This document shows positions 19,582 through 28,386 of a DNA stretch of 64,000 nucleotides, one piece after another. A program made the translations under genes and the position numbers. Numbering within the stretch: the stretch's first letter is position 1; each line of letters begins with the position of its first letter. The stretch covers positions 248,001-312,000 of the forward strand of contig NZ_CANMQS010000004.1 in NCBI RefSeq assembly GCF_947500075.1, written 5' to 3'. The DNA comes from an uncultured Sulfitobacter sp. GTDB taxonomy: Bacteria > Pseudomonadota > Alphaproteobacteria > Rhodobacterales > Rhodobacteraceae. The notes beneath the pieces were generated by a model that saw nothing but the letters and a program-made list of their open reading frames with translations, did not search any database and was not told where the DNA came from.

Positions 19582-20703
19582 ATGACAGACACACCATACG
19601 ACATCATCGTGATCGGCGCAGGCATCGCCGGGGCCTCTGTCGCAGCGGAACTCGCCCCCCACCGCCGCGTGCTGCTGCTGGAGCGCGAAGCGCAGCCGGG
19701 CTACCACACGACAGGGCGCTCCGCCGCGCTCTATACCATCGCCTACGGCCCGCCCGTGATCCGTGCCCTGACGCGGGCCTCGGGCGCGTTCTTCAATCAA
19801 CCACCAGATGGCACAGACAGCTTCCTCTCCCCCCGTGGCGTTGTCTTTGTCGCCCGCGATGACCAGACCCAGGCACTCACTGCGCTGCAAACAGACCTCG
19901 GCACCGCCGTCACGCCGATGACCACCGATGCGGTGGAAGAGGCTGTCCCGCTCCTCCGCCCCGGCTATTGCGCCGCAGGCCTGCACGACGCCACCGCCGC
20001 TGACATCGACGTCGGACGCCTGCACCAGCACTTCCTTGCGGGCCTGCGCGCACAGGGTGGTGTGTTGCACTGCAAGGCAGAGGTGACCGCCCTCAACCAG
20101 CATGGGGGAAACTGGCAGGTCACCACGCCCCAGGGCACATTCACCGCCCCCACCATCATCAACGCAGCAGGCGCATGGGCTGACACCATCGCCATCAAAG
20201 CAGGCCTGCCCCCCGCTGACCTCACCCCCAAACGCCGCACCGCCCTGATCGTGGCACCCCCAAAGGGCACCGACGTCGCCTCCCTCCCGCTGGTCGTGGA
20301 CGCCGAGGAATCCTTCTACCTCAAACCCGAAGCAGGCCAGCTGCTGATCTCTCCGGCGGATGCCACACCCTCTGCCCCCTGCGATGCCCAGCCGGAGGAA
20401 ATGGACGTGGCGATCTGCGTCGACCGGATCGAAACCGCCTTCGATCTGCCCATCCGCCGCATCGACCACAAATGGGCGGGCCTGCGCAGTTTCCTGCCCG
20501 ATGGCGACCCGCTGGCCGGTTTTGACCCGCAGGCTGAGGGGTTCTTCTGGCTGGCAGGACAGGGCGGTTACGGCATCCAGACCGCCCCGGCTCTGGCCCG
20601 CGCCGCTGCCGCCTTGGTACGGGGCGAACCACTGCCCGACGACATCGCCGCCGAAGGTGTCACGCCCCAAGCCCTCTCTCGCAGCCGCCCCGGATTGCCC
20701 TGA
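19582..20703 (+). CDS. FAD-dependent oxidoreductase (DAO family)
   Basis: Protein of 373 residues with an N-terminal FAD-binding motif IIVIGAGIAGASVAAEL and the adjoining LLLEREAQPGYHTTGRSAA. The later INAAGAWAD and the C-terminal AGQGGYGIQTAPALARAAA complete the D-amino acid oxidase-like fold. It would oxidise an amine or hydroxy-acid substrate, which cannot be named from sequence. It diverges from the di-haem peroxidase gene, 97 bp apart. Confidence 0.82.
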   Translation: MTDTPYDIIVIGAGIAGASVAAELAPHRRVLLLEREAQPGYHTTGRSAALYTIAYGPPVIRALTRASGAFFNQPPDGTDSFLSPRGVVFVARDDQTQALTALQTDLGTAVTPMTTDAVEEAVPLLRPGYCAAGLHDATAADIDVGRLHQHFLAGLRAQGGVLHCKAEVTALNQHGGNWQVTTPQGTFTAPTIINAAGAWADTIAIKAGLPPADLTPKRRTALIVAPPKGTDVASLPLVVDAEESFYLKPEAGQLLISPADATPSAPCDAQPEEMDVAICVDRIETAFDLPIRRIDHKWAGLRSFLPDGDPLAGFDPQAEGFFWLAGQGGYGIQTAPALARAAAALVRGEPLPDDIAAEGVTPQALSRSRPGLP

Positions 20704-20783
20704 CCGCAACCCCTGCAAAAACGCGCAGACCAATGTGCACCTCGGCCCTCGTCTTTTGCATGGCACAGGCGTAAGGCTGGGGC

Positions 20784-22016
20784 ATGGCTCAATTCGTTAC
20801 TCTTGAAGAGGCAAAAAGCCTCCCCTTCTGGCGCCGTCCGGTTGCTTTGCTGTTCCTGATGGCAATGGCGATGCCGATTGCTTTCAACGTCTGGTCGGCT
20901 TTGCTGAACAACTTCGTGACGGAAATGGCGGATTTCGATGGGTCCGATATCGGCTTGCTGCACACAATCCGCGAGATTCCTGGTTTCTTGGCCATTGGCG
21001 TGATCGCTATCCTCATGTTTATGCGTGAGCAGGTGCTGGGGCTGGTGTCGCTTGTTCTGCTGGGGGCGGCCACGGCAATCACTGCATGGTTTCCGCAAAT
21101 GGGCGGTATTCTGACGCTGACGATGCTCAGCTCCATCGGCTTTCACTATTACGAGACGGTCAACCAGTCCCTGCAACTGCAATGGCTGAAGATTGAGGAC
21201 GCCCCGCGTATGATCGGCTGGCTGATGGCGGCAGGGTCGCTGGCGACGATGCTGGCCTACATCTTGATTATCGGCACATGGAAGGCCTTCGATCTGTCCT
21301 ATAACCTCGTCTATCTGATGGCGGGCGGCACAACAGTGCTGATCGCGCTTTTTGCGATGGTCGCCTATCCGCAATTCGAAGCACCTACACCACAGAACAA
21401 ACGTATGATCCTGCGCCGCCGCTACTGGCTTTATTATGCGATGCAGTTCATGGCGGGGGCGCGGCGACAGATTTTTGTGGTTTTTGCAGCTTTCATGATG
21501 GTGGAAAAGTTTGGGTTTGAGGTGGATGAGATCACGGCGCTTCTTCTCATTACACTAGTGGCCAACATCATCTGTGCGCCGCTGATGGGTCGCGCGGTCA
21601 GTTATTTTGGCGAACGCCGCGCGCTGGGGTTTGAGTACATTGGGCTGGTTGTCGTGTTCCTATGCTACGGTGGCGTTTATTATATGAGCTGGGGAGTATT
21701 GGTCGGATCGGCGCTTTATATCCTAGACCATATCTTTTTCGCCCTGGCCCTCGCGCTGAAAACCTACTTCCAGAAAATCGCTGATCCGGCGGACATTGCG
21801 CCGACTGCCGCGGTGGCCTTCACCATCAACCATATCGCGGCAGTGTTTTTGCCGTTTGGGCTGGGGTTGTTGTGGCTGGCATCTCCGGCGGCGGTGTTCC
21901 TGCTGGCCGCCGCCATGGCTGCCACCTCCTTCTGCCTTGCCATGATGATCCCCCGCCATCCCGCGCCGGGGAATGAGACGATCTTCGCCAGACCCATCCC
22001 CCAGGCCGCGGAATAG
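20784..22016 (+). CDS. MFS transporter
   Basis: Membrane protein of 410 residues with about 12 hydrophobic helices and a central basic loop near residue 205 (PQNKRMILRRRYW). The loop EAPRMIGW-like segment after helix 4 and GERRALGFEY are MFS-like. Substrate unknown. By eye its first two thirds use more A/T at third positions than neighbouring genes, while the last 80 codons look typical. The stop is 4 bp before the next gene's proposed start. Confidence 0.8.
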   Translation: MAQFVTLEEAKSLPFWRRPVALLFLMAMAMPIAFNVWSALLNNFVTEMADFDGSDIGLLHTIREIPGFLAIGVIAILMFMREQVLGLVSLVLLGAATAITAWFPQMGGILTLTMLSSIGFHYYETVNQSLQLQWLKIEDAPRMIGWLMAAGSLATMLAYILIIGTWKAFDLSYNLVYLMAGGTTVLIALFAMVAYPQFEAPTPQNKRMILRRRYWLYYAMQFMAGARRQIFVVFAAFMMVEKFGFEVDEITALLLITLVANIICAPLMGRAVSYFGERRALGFEYIGLVVVFLCYGGVYYMSWGVLVGSALYILDHIFFALALALKTYFQKIADPADIAPTAAVAFTINHIAAVFLPFGLGLLWLASPAAVFLLAAAMAATSFCLAMMIPRHPAPGNETIFARPIPQAAE

Positions 22017-22020
22017 CCCG

Positions 22021-23412
22021 GTGGCAGAGGGCAGGTTCCTGACCGGCAGCACCATGGGACATGTGGTGCGGATGACCGCGACAGGGGCCATGGGGATCAC
22101 CTTCGTCTTTCTGGTCGATGCCGCGAACCTTCTGTGGATTGCACAACTGGGCGACCCGCAGCTTGTGGCCGCCATCGGCTTTGCCTATGCGATCCAGTTC
22201 TTTTCGGTTTCCGTCGGCGTGGGTCTGATGATTGCCGCGACCGCCCTGATCTCCCGCAGCATCGGGCAGGGAGAGCGGGCAATGGCCCGCAGGCAAGCCG
22301 GGGCAGGGATTGTGATTGCGGCCTCCATTCAGGCGGTCGTGGCGCTGCTGATCGTGAGCTTCCGACATGATCTTGTGGAAATGGCAGGCGCCACGGGCGA
22401 AACCGCGCGCCTTGCCGCACGGTATCTGGCAATCACGATCCCTTCGCTGGTGGTGATGTCCTGCGGGATGCTCTGTTCCGGCGCGCTGCGGGCGGATGGC
22501 TATGGCGCGAAGGCGATGTACATCACGCTCCTGTCCGGTCTGGTGCTGCTGATCATAGACCCCATTCTGATCTTCGGGTTCGGCTGGGGGCTGGACGGCG
22601 CGGCCATCGGGCTGGTGCTGTTCCGCTTTGCGCTGATGGGCTTGGGCATCTATTTCGCCATCATCCAGATGCAGCTGGTCGAACGCCCCCGCCTGCGCAC
22701 CTTCCGCCGCATCCTGTGGCCCTTCATGGCCGTGGCAGGCCCCGCCATCGCCACCCAGATGTCCACACCTGTGGGGAACTACCTGCTGACGGGCGTGATG
22801 GCGGCATTCGGGGATGAGGCGGTGGCGGCTTGGGCCGTCGTCGGGCGGCTGACCGTGGTGGTCTTTGGCGGCATCTTTGCGCTGTCGGGCGCTATTGGCG
22901 GGATCTTCGGCCAGAACTTCGGCGCGGGCCAGATCGACCGGGTGCGCAGCACCTACCGTGATGCGCTGGTGTTCTGCGGGGTCTATACCGTTGTGGCATG
23001 GGGGCTGCTGTTGCTGGCAACACCCTTCATCATTCAGATCTTCGGACTGCCGCCGCAAGGGGCAGAGGTGCTGCGCGCCTTCACCCTTGTCGGTGTGGGC
23101 GGTTTTATCTTCGTGGGCGCGCTCTTTGTCTCCAACGCGGCGTTCAACAATCTGGGCAAGCCGGGACGGTCGACCCTGGTGAACTGGCTCAAGGATGCGG
23201 CGGTAAGCTGGCCCGCTGCGGTCTGGCTTGCGCCGATCTTTGGTGCAACCGGCGTGATCTACGGTCAGGCACTGGCAGGCGCGCTGATGGGCACGCTGGC
23301 CGCACTCTGGGGTTGGTCCTATGTGGCAGGGCTGCGCGCCACCCCGCCGGTCACGCTTGACCCTGACCGCCCACGGCCCTACCCGAACCCCGACAGACAC
23401 AGGATACGCTGA
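22021..23412 (+). CDS. MATE family efflux transporter
   Basis: Membrane protein of about 463 residues with twelve hydrophobic segments in two related halves, as in NorM-type sodium or proton-driven multidrug exporters. Landmarks include MGHVVRMTATGAMG, ISRSIGQGERAMA and GAIGGIFGQNFGAGQ, the last being strongly MATE-like. The start is uncertain: GTG at 22021 just after the MFS stop, or ATG at 22054. The stop overlaps the prmA start (TGATG). Confidence 0.83.
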   Translation: MAEGRFLTGSTMGHVVRMTATGAMGITFVFLVDAANLLWIAQLGDPQLVAAIGFAYAIQFFSVSVGVGLMIAATALISRSIGQGERAMARRQAGAGIVIAASIQAVVALLIVSFRHDLVEMAGATGETARLAARYLAITIPSLVVMSCGMLCSGALRADGYGAKAMYITLLSGLVLLIIDPILIFGFGWGLDGAAIGLVLFRFALMGLGIYFAIIQMQLVERPRLRTFRRILWPFMAVAGPAIATQMSTPVGNYLLTGVMAAFGDEAVAAWAVVGRLTVVVFGGIFALSGAIGGIFGQNFGAGQIDRVRSTYRDALVFCGVYTVVAWGLLLLATPFIIQIFGLPPQGAEVLRAFTLVGVGGFIFVGALFVSNAAFNNLGKPGRSTLVNWLKDAAVSWPAAVWLAPIFGATGVIYGQALAGALMGTLAALWGWSYVAGLRATPPVTLDPDRPRPYPNPDRHRIR

Positions 23413-24284
23413 TGCCCACTTTCACCGCTCTCACCACCCTTGAGGGGCGCGACCCCGCCTACAAACTCGGCGACGCGATGGAGCGGATGGACCCACCCCC
23501 CACCGGCATCGGCGTGTTCGAGATGGAAGACGGCTCCGGCCTGTGGGAAGTCGGCGGGTATTTTGAGGAAAGCCCCGACGTCGGCGCACTGGCGCTGCTG
23601 GCCGCCGCGATGGGGGCCAAACCCTTCACCGTGTCCGAACTGCCCGAAACCGACTGGGTCGCTCACGTGCGCCGCGAATTGTCACCGGTGGCTGCGGGTC
23701 GGTTCTTTGTCTACGGCAGCCATGATGCCGACAAAGTCCCCGCAGATGCCGAACCCCTGCTGATCGAAGCCGCCATGGCCTTTGGCACCGGGCACCACGG
23801 CACGACGCTGGGGTGCCTGCGCGCGCTGGACCGGCTGGCCACGGACGGCTTCATTGGCCGCAGGGTTGTCGACATCGGCTGTGGCACCGCGGTGCTGGCC
23901 ATGGCCGCCGCGCGCATCTGGGACGCTCCGGTGCTGGCCAGCGACATTGATGAGGTGGCTGTGGACGTTGCAAAAGCCAACGTGACCGCCAATGCGCTGG
24001 ACGGAAGGGTGACCTGTGTCGAAGCCGCAGGCTTTGACCACCCAACGCTGGCGCAGGCCGCCCCCTTTGATCTGGTCTTTGCCAATATCCTCAAAGGACC
24101 GCTTGTGGCCCTTGCACCGGACATGGCGCAGGCCCTGCAACCGGGCGGTTATGCGATTCTATCAGGGATTCTCAACGAACAAGCCGACAATGTGGTGGAG
24201 GTTTATGCACGATCTGGCATCAATCTTGTGCACCGGGAAAGCATTGTCGACTGGACGACACTCGCCCTGCAAAGAAATACCTGA
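23412..24284 (+). CDS. prmA: Ribosomal protein L11 methyltransferase
   Basis: SAM-dependent methyltransferase of 290 residues that trimethylates ribosomal protein L11. Signature segments are the substrate-recognition AMAFGTGHHGTTLGCL (near residue 120), the SAM motif VVDIGCGTAVLAMAAA, and DLVFANILKGPL near 220. The length is normal for PrmA. It is coupled to the MATE gene by the overlapping stop and start. Confidence 0.93.
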   Translation: MPTFTALTTLEGRDPAYKLGDAMERMDPPPTGIGVFEMEDGSGLWEVGGYFEESPDVGALALLAAAMGAKPFTVSELPETDWVAHVRRELSPVAAGRFFVYGSHDADKVPADAEPLLIEAAMAFGTGHHGTTLGCLRALDRLATDGFIGRRVVDIGCGTAVLAMAAARIWDAPVLASDIDEVAVDVAKANVTANALDGRVTCVEAAGFDHPTLAQAAPFDLVFANILKGPLVALAPDMAQALQPGGYAILSGILNEQADNVVEVYARSGINLVHRESIVDWTTLALQRNT

Positions 24285-24392
24285 TTTGAAGGGCTTTTAA
24301 GGTCTATTTGAGGCATTTGCCCAGAAATTGCCACATTTGTGTTCCAAACAAGGCTCAACAGCGGTGGGGGCCGTTTGTTACGAGAGTCTGTC

Positions 24393-24743
24393 ATGGTTGA
24401 GACACACGATCACTTTACCAAGCGCCTGGGCAAGCTGGGGCGCAAACATGAGCAAATGACTCATGGGTATACCACGAAAGTGGGCAAAGACGGCCTGATC
24501 ACCGTCACACCAAAAGCACGCCGCGCCCGCAGCACCTCCGGAATTACATTCCTTTTGCTGGTGGCACTTGGCTTTTTCGCTTTCAAAGCCTTCATGCTGG
24601 CGGCATCCGGCCCCGACGCATACGGCGATCGCCTTGCTGGCATGAAAGAGGGCACCGTGATTGAACAGGCCGGGGCATTTGTTCTGGGTGTTGATCCGAT
24701 CACCCAGAAGCTGGCCGATCTGGCAGGCCCGATCCTGCGATAA
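24393..24743 (+). CDS. Small single-pass membrane protein, unknown
   Basis: A 116-residue protein I do not recognise. A basic N-terminal half (KRLGKLGRKHEQMTHGYTTKVGKDGL, then KARRARS) precedes one transmembrane helix at about 52-70 and a periplasmic-type tail. The MVETHD start is chosen; an upstream frame of 18 codons has no ribosome site. It is followed by three hairpins ending in a terminator. Confidence 0.6.
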   Translation: MVETHDHFTKRLGKLGRKHEQMTHGYTTKVGKDGLITVTPKARRARSTSGITFLLLVALGFFAFKAFMLAASGPDAYGDRLAGMKEGTVIEQAGAFVLGVDPITQKLADLAGPILR

Positions 24744-24752
24744 GTTCTCCCT

Positions 24753-24841
24753 GTCGGACCTCTGGGGGGAGGTCTGACGCCCAAGCATGTCCGGACACGG
24801 ACATGAGAAAGCCGCGCTCTGATCTCTCAGGCGCGGCTTTT
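24753..24841. terminator. Triple hairpin with bidirectional terminator
   Basis: Three consecutive stem-loops lie between convergent genes. The first pairs GTCGGACCTC (24753-24762) with GAGGTCTGAC (24769-24778), with one G-U pair. The second is CATGTCCG-GACA-CGGACATG (24786-24805). The third pairs GCCGCGC (24811-24817) with GCGCGGC (24831-24837) and is flanked by AAA and TTTT, so it can terminate in both directions. Confidence 0.75.
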
Positions 24842-24904
24842 GCTGTGTCTTGCCCCCGGCTTTGTGCCTGTGCCCCCGGCTTCTGCCAGGGGCGATCCGC
24901 AGGG

Positions 24905-25123
24905 TTAGCGGATAAAGTGCGACTTGGCGACGTTGTCTACGTCGCTGCGCAGCAGGCCGATGTCTTCCAGCTCACGGTCTGTGAGGCTGTTGAGGGCCTT
25001 ACGGGTCATCGCGGCGTCGCGCCATGCCACAACTGCGGTGACGAGCGAGGCCAGGAAAGAGCCGAATTTGGATACGGCACTTGCGGAGCCGTATGTGGTG
25101 CGGGTGGTGTCAAAAGCTGCCAT
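24905..25123 (-). CDS. DUF1127 (YjiS-like) small protein
   Basis: A 72-residue protein whose C-terminal half is the DUF1127 motif: WRDAAMTRKALNSLTDRELEDIGLLRSDVD. DUF1127 proteins in alphaproteobacteria are small RNA- or stress-linked regulators in the few cases studied. The start at 25123 has an AAGGA ribosome site 7 bp upstream; the longer frame lacks support. It has a long leader with a palindrome at 25214-25236. Confidence 0.85.
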   Translation of the reverse strand: MAAFDTTRTTYGSASAVSKFGSFLASLVTAVVAWRDAAMTRKALNSLTDRELEDIGLLRSDVDNVAKSHFIR

Positions 25124-25213
25124 GTGAGCCGTCCTTCTGTTTGAGTGTGGTGTTGGTCTGTCCAACGTCGTGATGGGCAGATAGGGGGCATCGGACCGTT
25201 CGGCAATGGCCCG

Positions 25214-25236
25214 AATTGCAAATGTGATATGCAATT
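25214..25236. promoter_or_regulatory. Inverted repeat in the DUF1127 leader region
   Basis: AATTGCA (25214-25220) and TGCAATT (25230-25236) form a perfect 7-9-7 inverted repeat about 91 bp before the DUF1127 start. It could be a regulator site or an mRNA stem. A TATAAT on the minus strand (25278-25273) lies upstream of it, though without a good -35. Confidence 0.35.
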
Positions 25237-25345
25237 TCTGCATGGCTGAAAAAAAGAGTTAACCTGCCGTAAATTATACACTTATTGGCCACAATGAATG
25301 TCGTTTTTAGCGCTTTCGAAGGCGCGGATGTTGCATGTGCAGCAT

Positions 25346-25368
25346 TTGCGACATGGGCGATGTCGCAA
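25346..25368. promoter_or_regulatory. Perfect 9-5-9 palindrome between DUF1127 and ruvC
   Basis: TTGCGACAT and ATGTCGCAA flank GGGCG, 97 bp before ruvC. The length and perfection suggest a dimeric regulator site. It does not match the LexA or Irr patterns. The regulator is unknown. Confidence 0.4.
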
Positions 25369-25397
25369 TTCGCTCAAAACAGTTTCCACGCCTTTTT

Positions 25398-25412
25398 GTT
25401 TGTCGGATGTTC
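25398..25412 (+). promoter_or_regulatory. LexA box candidate upstream of ruvCAB
   Basis: GTTT-N7-GTTC differs at one base from the alphaproteobacterial LexA consensus GTTC-N7-GTTC. It lies 53 bp before the ruvC ATG. ruvCAB is a recognised SOS target in this class, which supports the call. Confidence 0.5.
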
Positions 25413-25464
25413 GCCTTTCGTGCTAGTGCATCAAAAAAGCAACAAATCTGGGCAGGGTGGGCAG

Positions 25465-25971
25465 ATGATCAGAGTGATCGGCATAGATCCGGGGCTGCGC
25501 AACCTCGGATGGGGCGTCATCGACGTGGCGGGCAGCAAACTGATTCACGTCGCGAACGGGGTCTGCCAGTCTCAGGGCGATGATCTGGCCGCGCGGCTGC
25601 TGTCTCTGCATGGGCAACTCACGGATGTGTTTGCCCGGTTCCAGCCGCAGGCGGCGGCGGTGGAACAGACCTTTGTCAACAAGGATGGCGCAGGCACGCT
25701 CAAGCTGGGACAGGCGCGGGGCATCGCGATGCTGGTGCCCGCACAGGCAGGGCTGAGCGTGGGCGAATACGCGCCCAACAAGATCAAGAAGACCGTCGTG
25801 GGCGTGGGCCACGCGGACAAGACACAGGTGGCACATATGGTGCAGATGCAATTGCCGGGAGCCGAGATCACCGGCCCCGATGCCGCCGACGCACTGGCCA
25901 TCGCGATCTGCCACGCCCACCACGGCCCCGCAGGCGGGCTGGCGGCGGCCGTGATGAGGGCCAGCGCATGA
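25465..25971 (+). CDS. ruvC: Holliday junction endonuclease RuvC
   Basis: Resolvase of 168 residues that cuts Holliday junctions after RuvAB branch migration. Catalytic acidic landmarks: [13 protein letters not shown] (Asp8), [23 protein letters not shown] (catalytic Glu), and [15 protein letters not shown] at the C-terminus. The start is [10 protein letters not shown]; an in-frame extension of 60 codons upstream reads through the LexA-like box and a palindrome and is not protein-like. The stop overlaps ruvA by 4 bp. Confidence 0.96.
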   Translation: MIRVIGIDPGLRNLGWGVIDVAGSKLIHVANGVCQSQGDDLAARLLSLHGQLTDVFARFQPQAAAVEQTFVNKDGAGTLKLGQARGIAMLVPAQAGLSVGEYAPNKIKKTVVGVGHADKTQVAHMVQMQLPGAEITGPDAADALAIAICHAHHGPAGGLAAAVMRASA

Positions 25972-26627
25972 TTGGCAAGATCACCGGACGGATCGACTAC
26001 CGGACTGTGGATCACGTGCTGATCGACGTGCGGGGCGTGGGGTATCTGGTCTATTGCTCGGAACGGACCATGGCGGCACTGCCCGGTGTGGGAGAGGTCG
26101 TGGCGCTCTATACCGATCTGCTGGTGCGGGAAGATGTTTTGCAGCTATTCGGCTTTCAGACGCTGGCGGAAAAGGAATGGCACCGCCTGCTGACCTCGGT
26201 GCAGGGGGTGGGGGCCAAGGCGTCGCTGGCGATCCTCGGCACACTTGGCCCCGATGGGGTCAGCCGCGCGATTGCGCTGGGCGACTGGAACGCGGTGAAA
26301 GCGGCCAAGGGCGTGGGCCCCAAGATCGCGCAGCGCGTGGTGCTTGACCTCAAGGACAAGGCGCCGGGCGTGATGGCGATGGCCGGATCGCTGGCGCAGG
26401 CGCAGGGGGAAGAACAGGTCGAGGTGATTGAAACCGCCGCACCGCCCCCCGTGGCAGCCGCCCCCACCAGCAGCGCGCAGGCTGAAGCCTTGTCGGCTTT
26501 GGGCAACCTCGGCTACAGCCCCGGCGATGCCGCAGGGGCCGTTGCGCAAGCCGCGGGCGAAAACGCGGGCGCCGAGACGCCCGCCCTGATCCGCGCGGCG
26601 TTGAAACTCCTGGCGCCAAAGGGGTAG
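25968..26627 (+). CDS. ruvA: Holliday junction branch migration protein RuvA
   Basis: Protein of 219 residues forming the tetramer that binds Holliday junctions and recruits RuvB. It begins [29 protein letters not shown] (OB-fold). Helix-hairpin-helix segments follow ([16 protein letters not shown] and [20 protein letters not shown]), and a C-terminal RuvB-contact domain after a Pro/Ala-rich linker. Its stop codon lies within the stem described at 26624-26670. Confidence 0.96.
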   Translation: MIGKITGRIDYRTVDHVLIDVRGVGYLVYCSERTMAALPGVGEVVALYTDLLVREDVLQLFGFQTLAEKEWHRLLTSVQGVGAKASLAILGTLGPDGVSRAIALGDWNAVKAAKGVGPKIAQRVVLDLKDKAPGVMAMAGSLAQAQGEEQVEVIETAAPPPVAAAPTSSAQAEALSALGNLGYSPGDAAGAVAQAAGENAGAETPALIRAALKLLAPKG

Positions 26628-26670
26628 GGATGATGGGTGAACCTTGCGGTGCAAGAACCACCCATCCTAC
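26624..26670. repeat. REP-like stem-loop spanning the ruvA stop
   Basis: ATGGGTG (26633-26639) pairs with CACCCAT (26659-26665), extended by GTAGG/CCTAC (26624-26628 with 26666-26670) across a 4-nt bulge. An inner stem TTGC-GGT-GCAA occupies 26644-26654. It ends 12 bp before the ruvB start. No T tract follows, so termination is unlikely. Confidence 0.5.
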
Positions 26671-26682
26671 GGGAAGCTGCTA

Positions 26683-27702
26683 ATGACCGAGATCGACCCC
26701 ACCGTGCGCCCCGACCCGCTGCCTGAGGACTTCGACCGCGCCCTGCGTCCGCAGATGCTGGACGAATTCGTCGGGCAGGCAGAAGCGCGCGCGAACCTCA
26801 AGGTGTTCATCCAATCCGCCCGCCAGCGCGAAGAAGCCATGGACCACACGCTGTTCCACGGCCCGCCCGGTCTGGGCAAGACAACGCTGGCGCAGATCAT
26901 GGCGCGCGAACTGGGTGTGGGGTTCCGCATGACCTCCGGCCCGGTGCTGGCCAAAGCCGGGGACCTCGCGGCGATCCTGACCAATCTGGAAGCGCGCGAT
27001 GTGCTCTTCATTGACGAAATTCATCGCCTGAACCCGGCGGTGGAGGAAGTGTTGTATCCGGCACTGGAAGATTTCGAGCTGGATCTGGTGATCGGCGAAG
27101 GCCCCGCTGCGCGCACCGTGCGGATCGAATTGCAGCCCTTCACCCTGGTCGGTGCCACAACGCGCATGGGGTTGCTCACCACCCCGCTGCGCGACCGCTT
27201 TGGCATCCCCACACGGCTGGAATTCTATTCCGAGGATGAGCTGTTCATCATTGTCGAACGCAACGCCCGCAAGCTGGGCGCCCCGGCCGATGAAGCGGGC
27301 GCGCGCGAGATTGCCAAACGCGGGCGCGGCACGCCACGCATTGCCGGACGGCTGTTGCGCCGGGTCGTGGATTTTGCGCTGGTCGAAGGCGACGGGCGGG
27401 TGACGCAAGCGCTGGCTGATATGGCCCTGACCCGGTTGGGTGTGGACAAGCTGGGCCTTGATGGCGCGGACCGGCGGTATCTGAAGCTGATCGCAGAGAA
27501 TTATCAGGGCGGCCCCGTGGGGATCGAGACCCTGTCGGCGGCTCTGAGCGAGAGCCGGGATGCGCTGGAAGAGGTGATTGAGCCGTTCCTGTTGCAGCAG
27601 GGTCTGATCCAGCGCACGCCGCGCGGGCGGATGCTGGCCGCGAAGGCCTGGACGCATTTGGGGATGGCCGCGCCCAAGGGGCAGAGTGATCTTTTTGGTT
27701 GA
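26683..27702 (+). CDS. ruvB: Holliday junction branch migration ATPase RuvB
   Basis: AAA+ motor of 339 residues. Walker A is GPPGLGKTT (60-68), Walker B is [10 protein letters not shown], sensor 1 is [20 protein letters not shown], and the arginine-finger region [18 protein letters not shown] is present. A C-terminal winged-helix DNA-binding domain follows ([22 protein letters not shown]). The start [12 protein letters not shown] is used. Third gene of ruvCAB. Confidence 0.97.
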   Translation: MTEIDPTVRPDPLPEDFDRALRPQMLDEFVGQAEARANLKVFIQSARQREEAMDHTLFHGPPGLGKTTLAQIMARELGVGFRMTSGPVLAKAGDLAAILTNLEARDVLFIDEIHRLNPAVEEVLYPALEDFELDLVIGEGPAARTVRIELQPFTLVGATTRMGLLTTPLRDRFGIPTRLEFYSEDELFIIVERNARKLGAPADEAGAREIAKRGRGTPRIAGRLLRRVVDFALVEGDGRVTQALADMALTRLGVDKLGLDGADRRYLKLIAENYQGGPVGIETLSAALSESRDALEEVIEPFLLQQGLIQRTPRGRMLAAKAWTHLGMAAPKGQSDLFG

Positions 27703-27735
27703 GACCGAAGACAAGAGATTTTAGCCCTTCGGGGA

Positions 27736-27756
27736 GGTTTTTTGAACCATTTGGAA
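27736..27756 (+). repeat. 21-nt sequence shared with 45190-45210 (copy 1)
   Basis: The run starting GGTTTTTTGAACC and ending ATTTGGAA is identical at 45190-45210 and in the same orientation. Both copies are followed at the same distance by GATGG. Here it lies between ruvB and the next gene and includes that gene's probable ribosome site. Confidence 0.6.
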
Positions 27757-27762
27757 GATGCG

Positions 27763-28386
27763 ATGGATGTGGCTGAGATAGAGGCGCTGTTTACGCGCGG
27801 GGATGGGCAGTTTGCCTTTGCGCGCTGGGGGCGGCCGATCTGCCCGGTGGTCTTTGGTGTCGACGACGCGACTCTGGCGGTTGTGAAAGGCGCGATTGAG
27901 GCGACCTGTGAGCTTGCGGGGCACGAGATGGGCGAGATGGACGCCGAACTGGGCAGCAACCTGATGGTCTTCTTCTTTTCCGACTGGCAGGAATTGATCG
28001 AGGTGCCGGGCATGGACAAGCTGGTGCCGGATCTGGGGCCATTGGTGGCGCGGCTGGAGAAGGCGGAGGCGAACCAGTACCGCTTTTTCCGGTTTGATCC
28101 CGCAGGGGCCATCAAGGCCTGTTTCGTGTTTCTGCGCATGGATCAGCACCTGAGCGATGTGCCGGCCCAGACATTGGCGCTGAGCCAGATTGTGCAGTCG
28201 ATGGTGCTGTGGTCTGACACCGCGTTTCAGGACCGCTCCGCCTTGATGGTGGCGGGGGAGACAACGGTGTTGCGCCCCAATATCGCCAGCCTGTTGCGCG
28301 CGGCCTATGATCCGGTCTTGCCCGTGGCCGCGCAGGATCCATCCTTCGCCCTGCGCCTTGCCGCCCGCATGGAGGCCCCGCAATGA
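27763..28386 (+). CDS. Conserved-looking protein of unknown function between ruvB and ybgC
   Basis: Protein of about 207 residues, soluble, with no signal peptide or recognisable motif. Features: ARWGRPICPVVFGVDDATLAV near the start, FFFSDWQELIEVPGMDKLV in the middle, and LSQIVQSMVLWSDTAF toward the end. ATG 27763 has GGAAG 5 bp upstream; a TTG at 27742 with GGGGAGG before it is an alternative start. The stop overlaps ybgC by 4 bp, so it is co-translated with the Tol-Pal unit. Confidence 0.7.
   Translation: MDVAEIEALFTRGDGQFAFARWGRPICPVVFGVDDATLAVVKGAIEATCELAGHEMGEMDAELGSNLMVFFFSDWQELIEVPGMDKLVPDLGPLVARLEKAEANQYRFFRFDPAGAIKACFVFLRMDQHLSDVPAQTLALSQIVQSMVLWSDTAFQDRSALMVAGETTVLRPNIASLLRAAYDPVLPVAAQDPSFALRLAARMEAPQ

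Noticed and set aside
27745-27759. LexA box (GAAC-N7-GAAC) in the shared 21-nt repeat
   Set aside because: The second half-site reads AAGA-like sequence and does not match GAAC.
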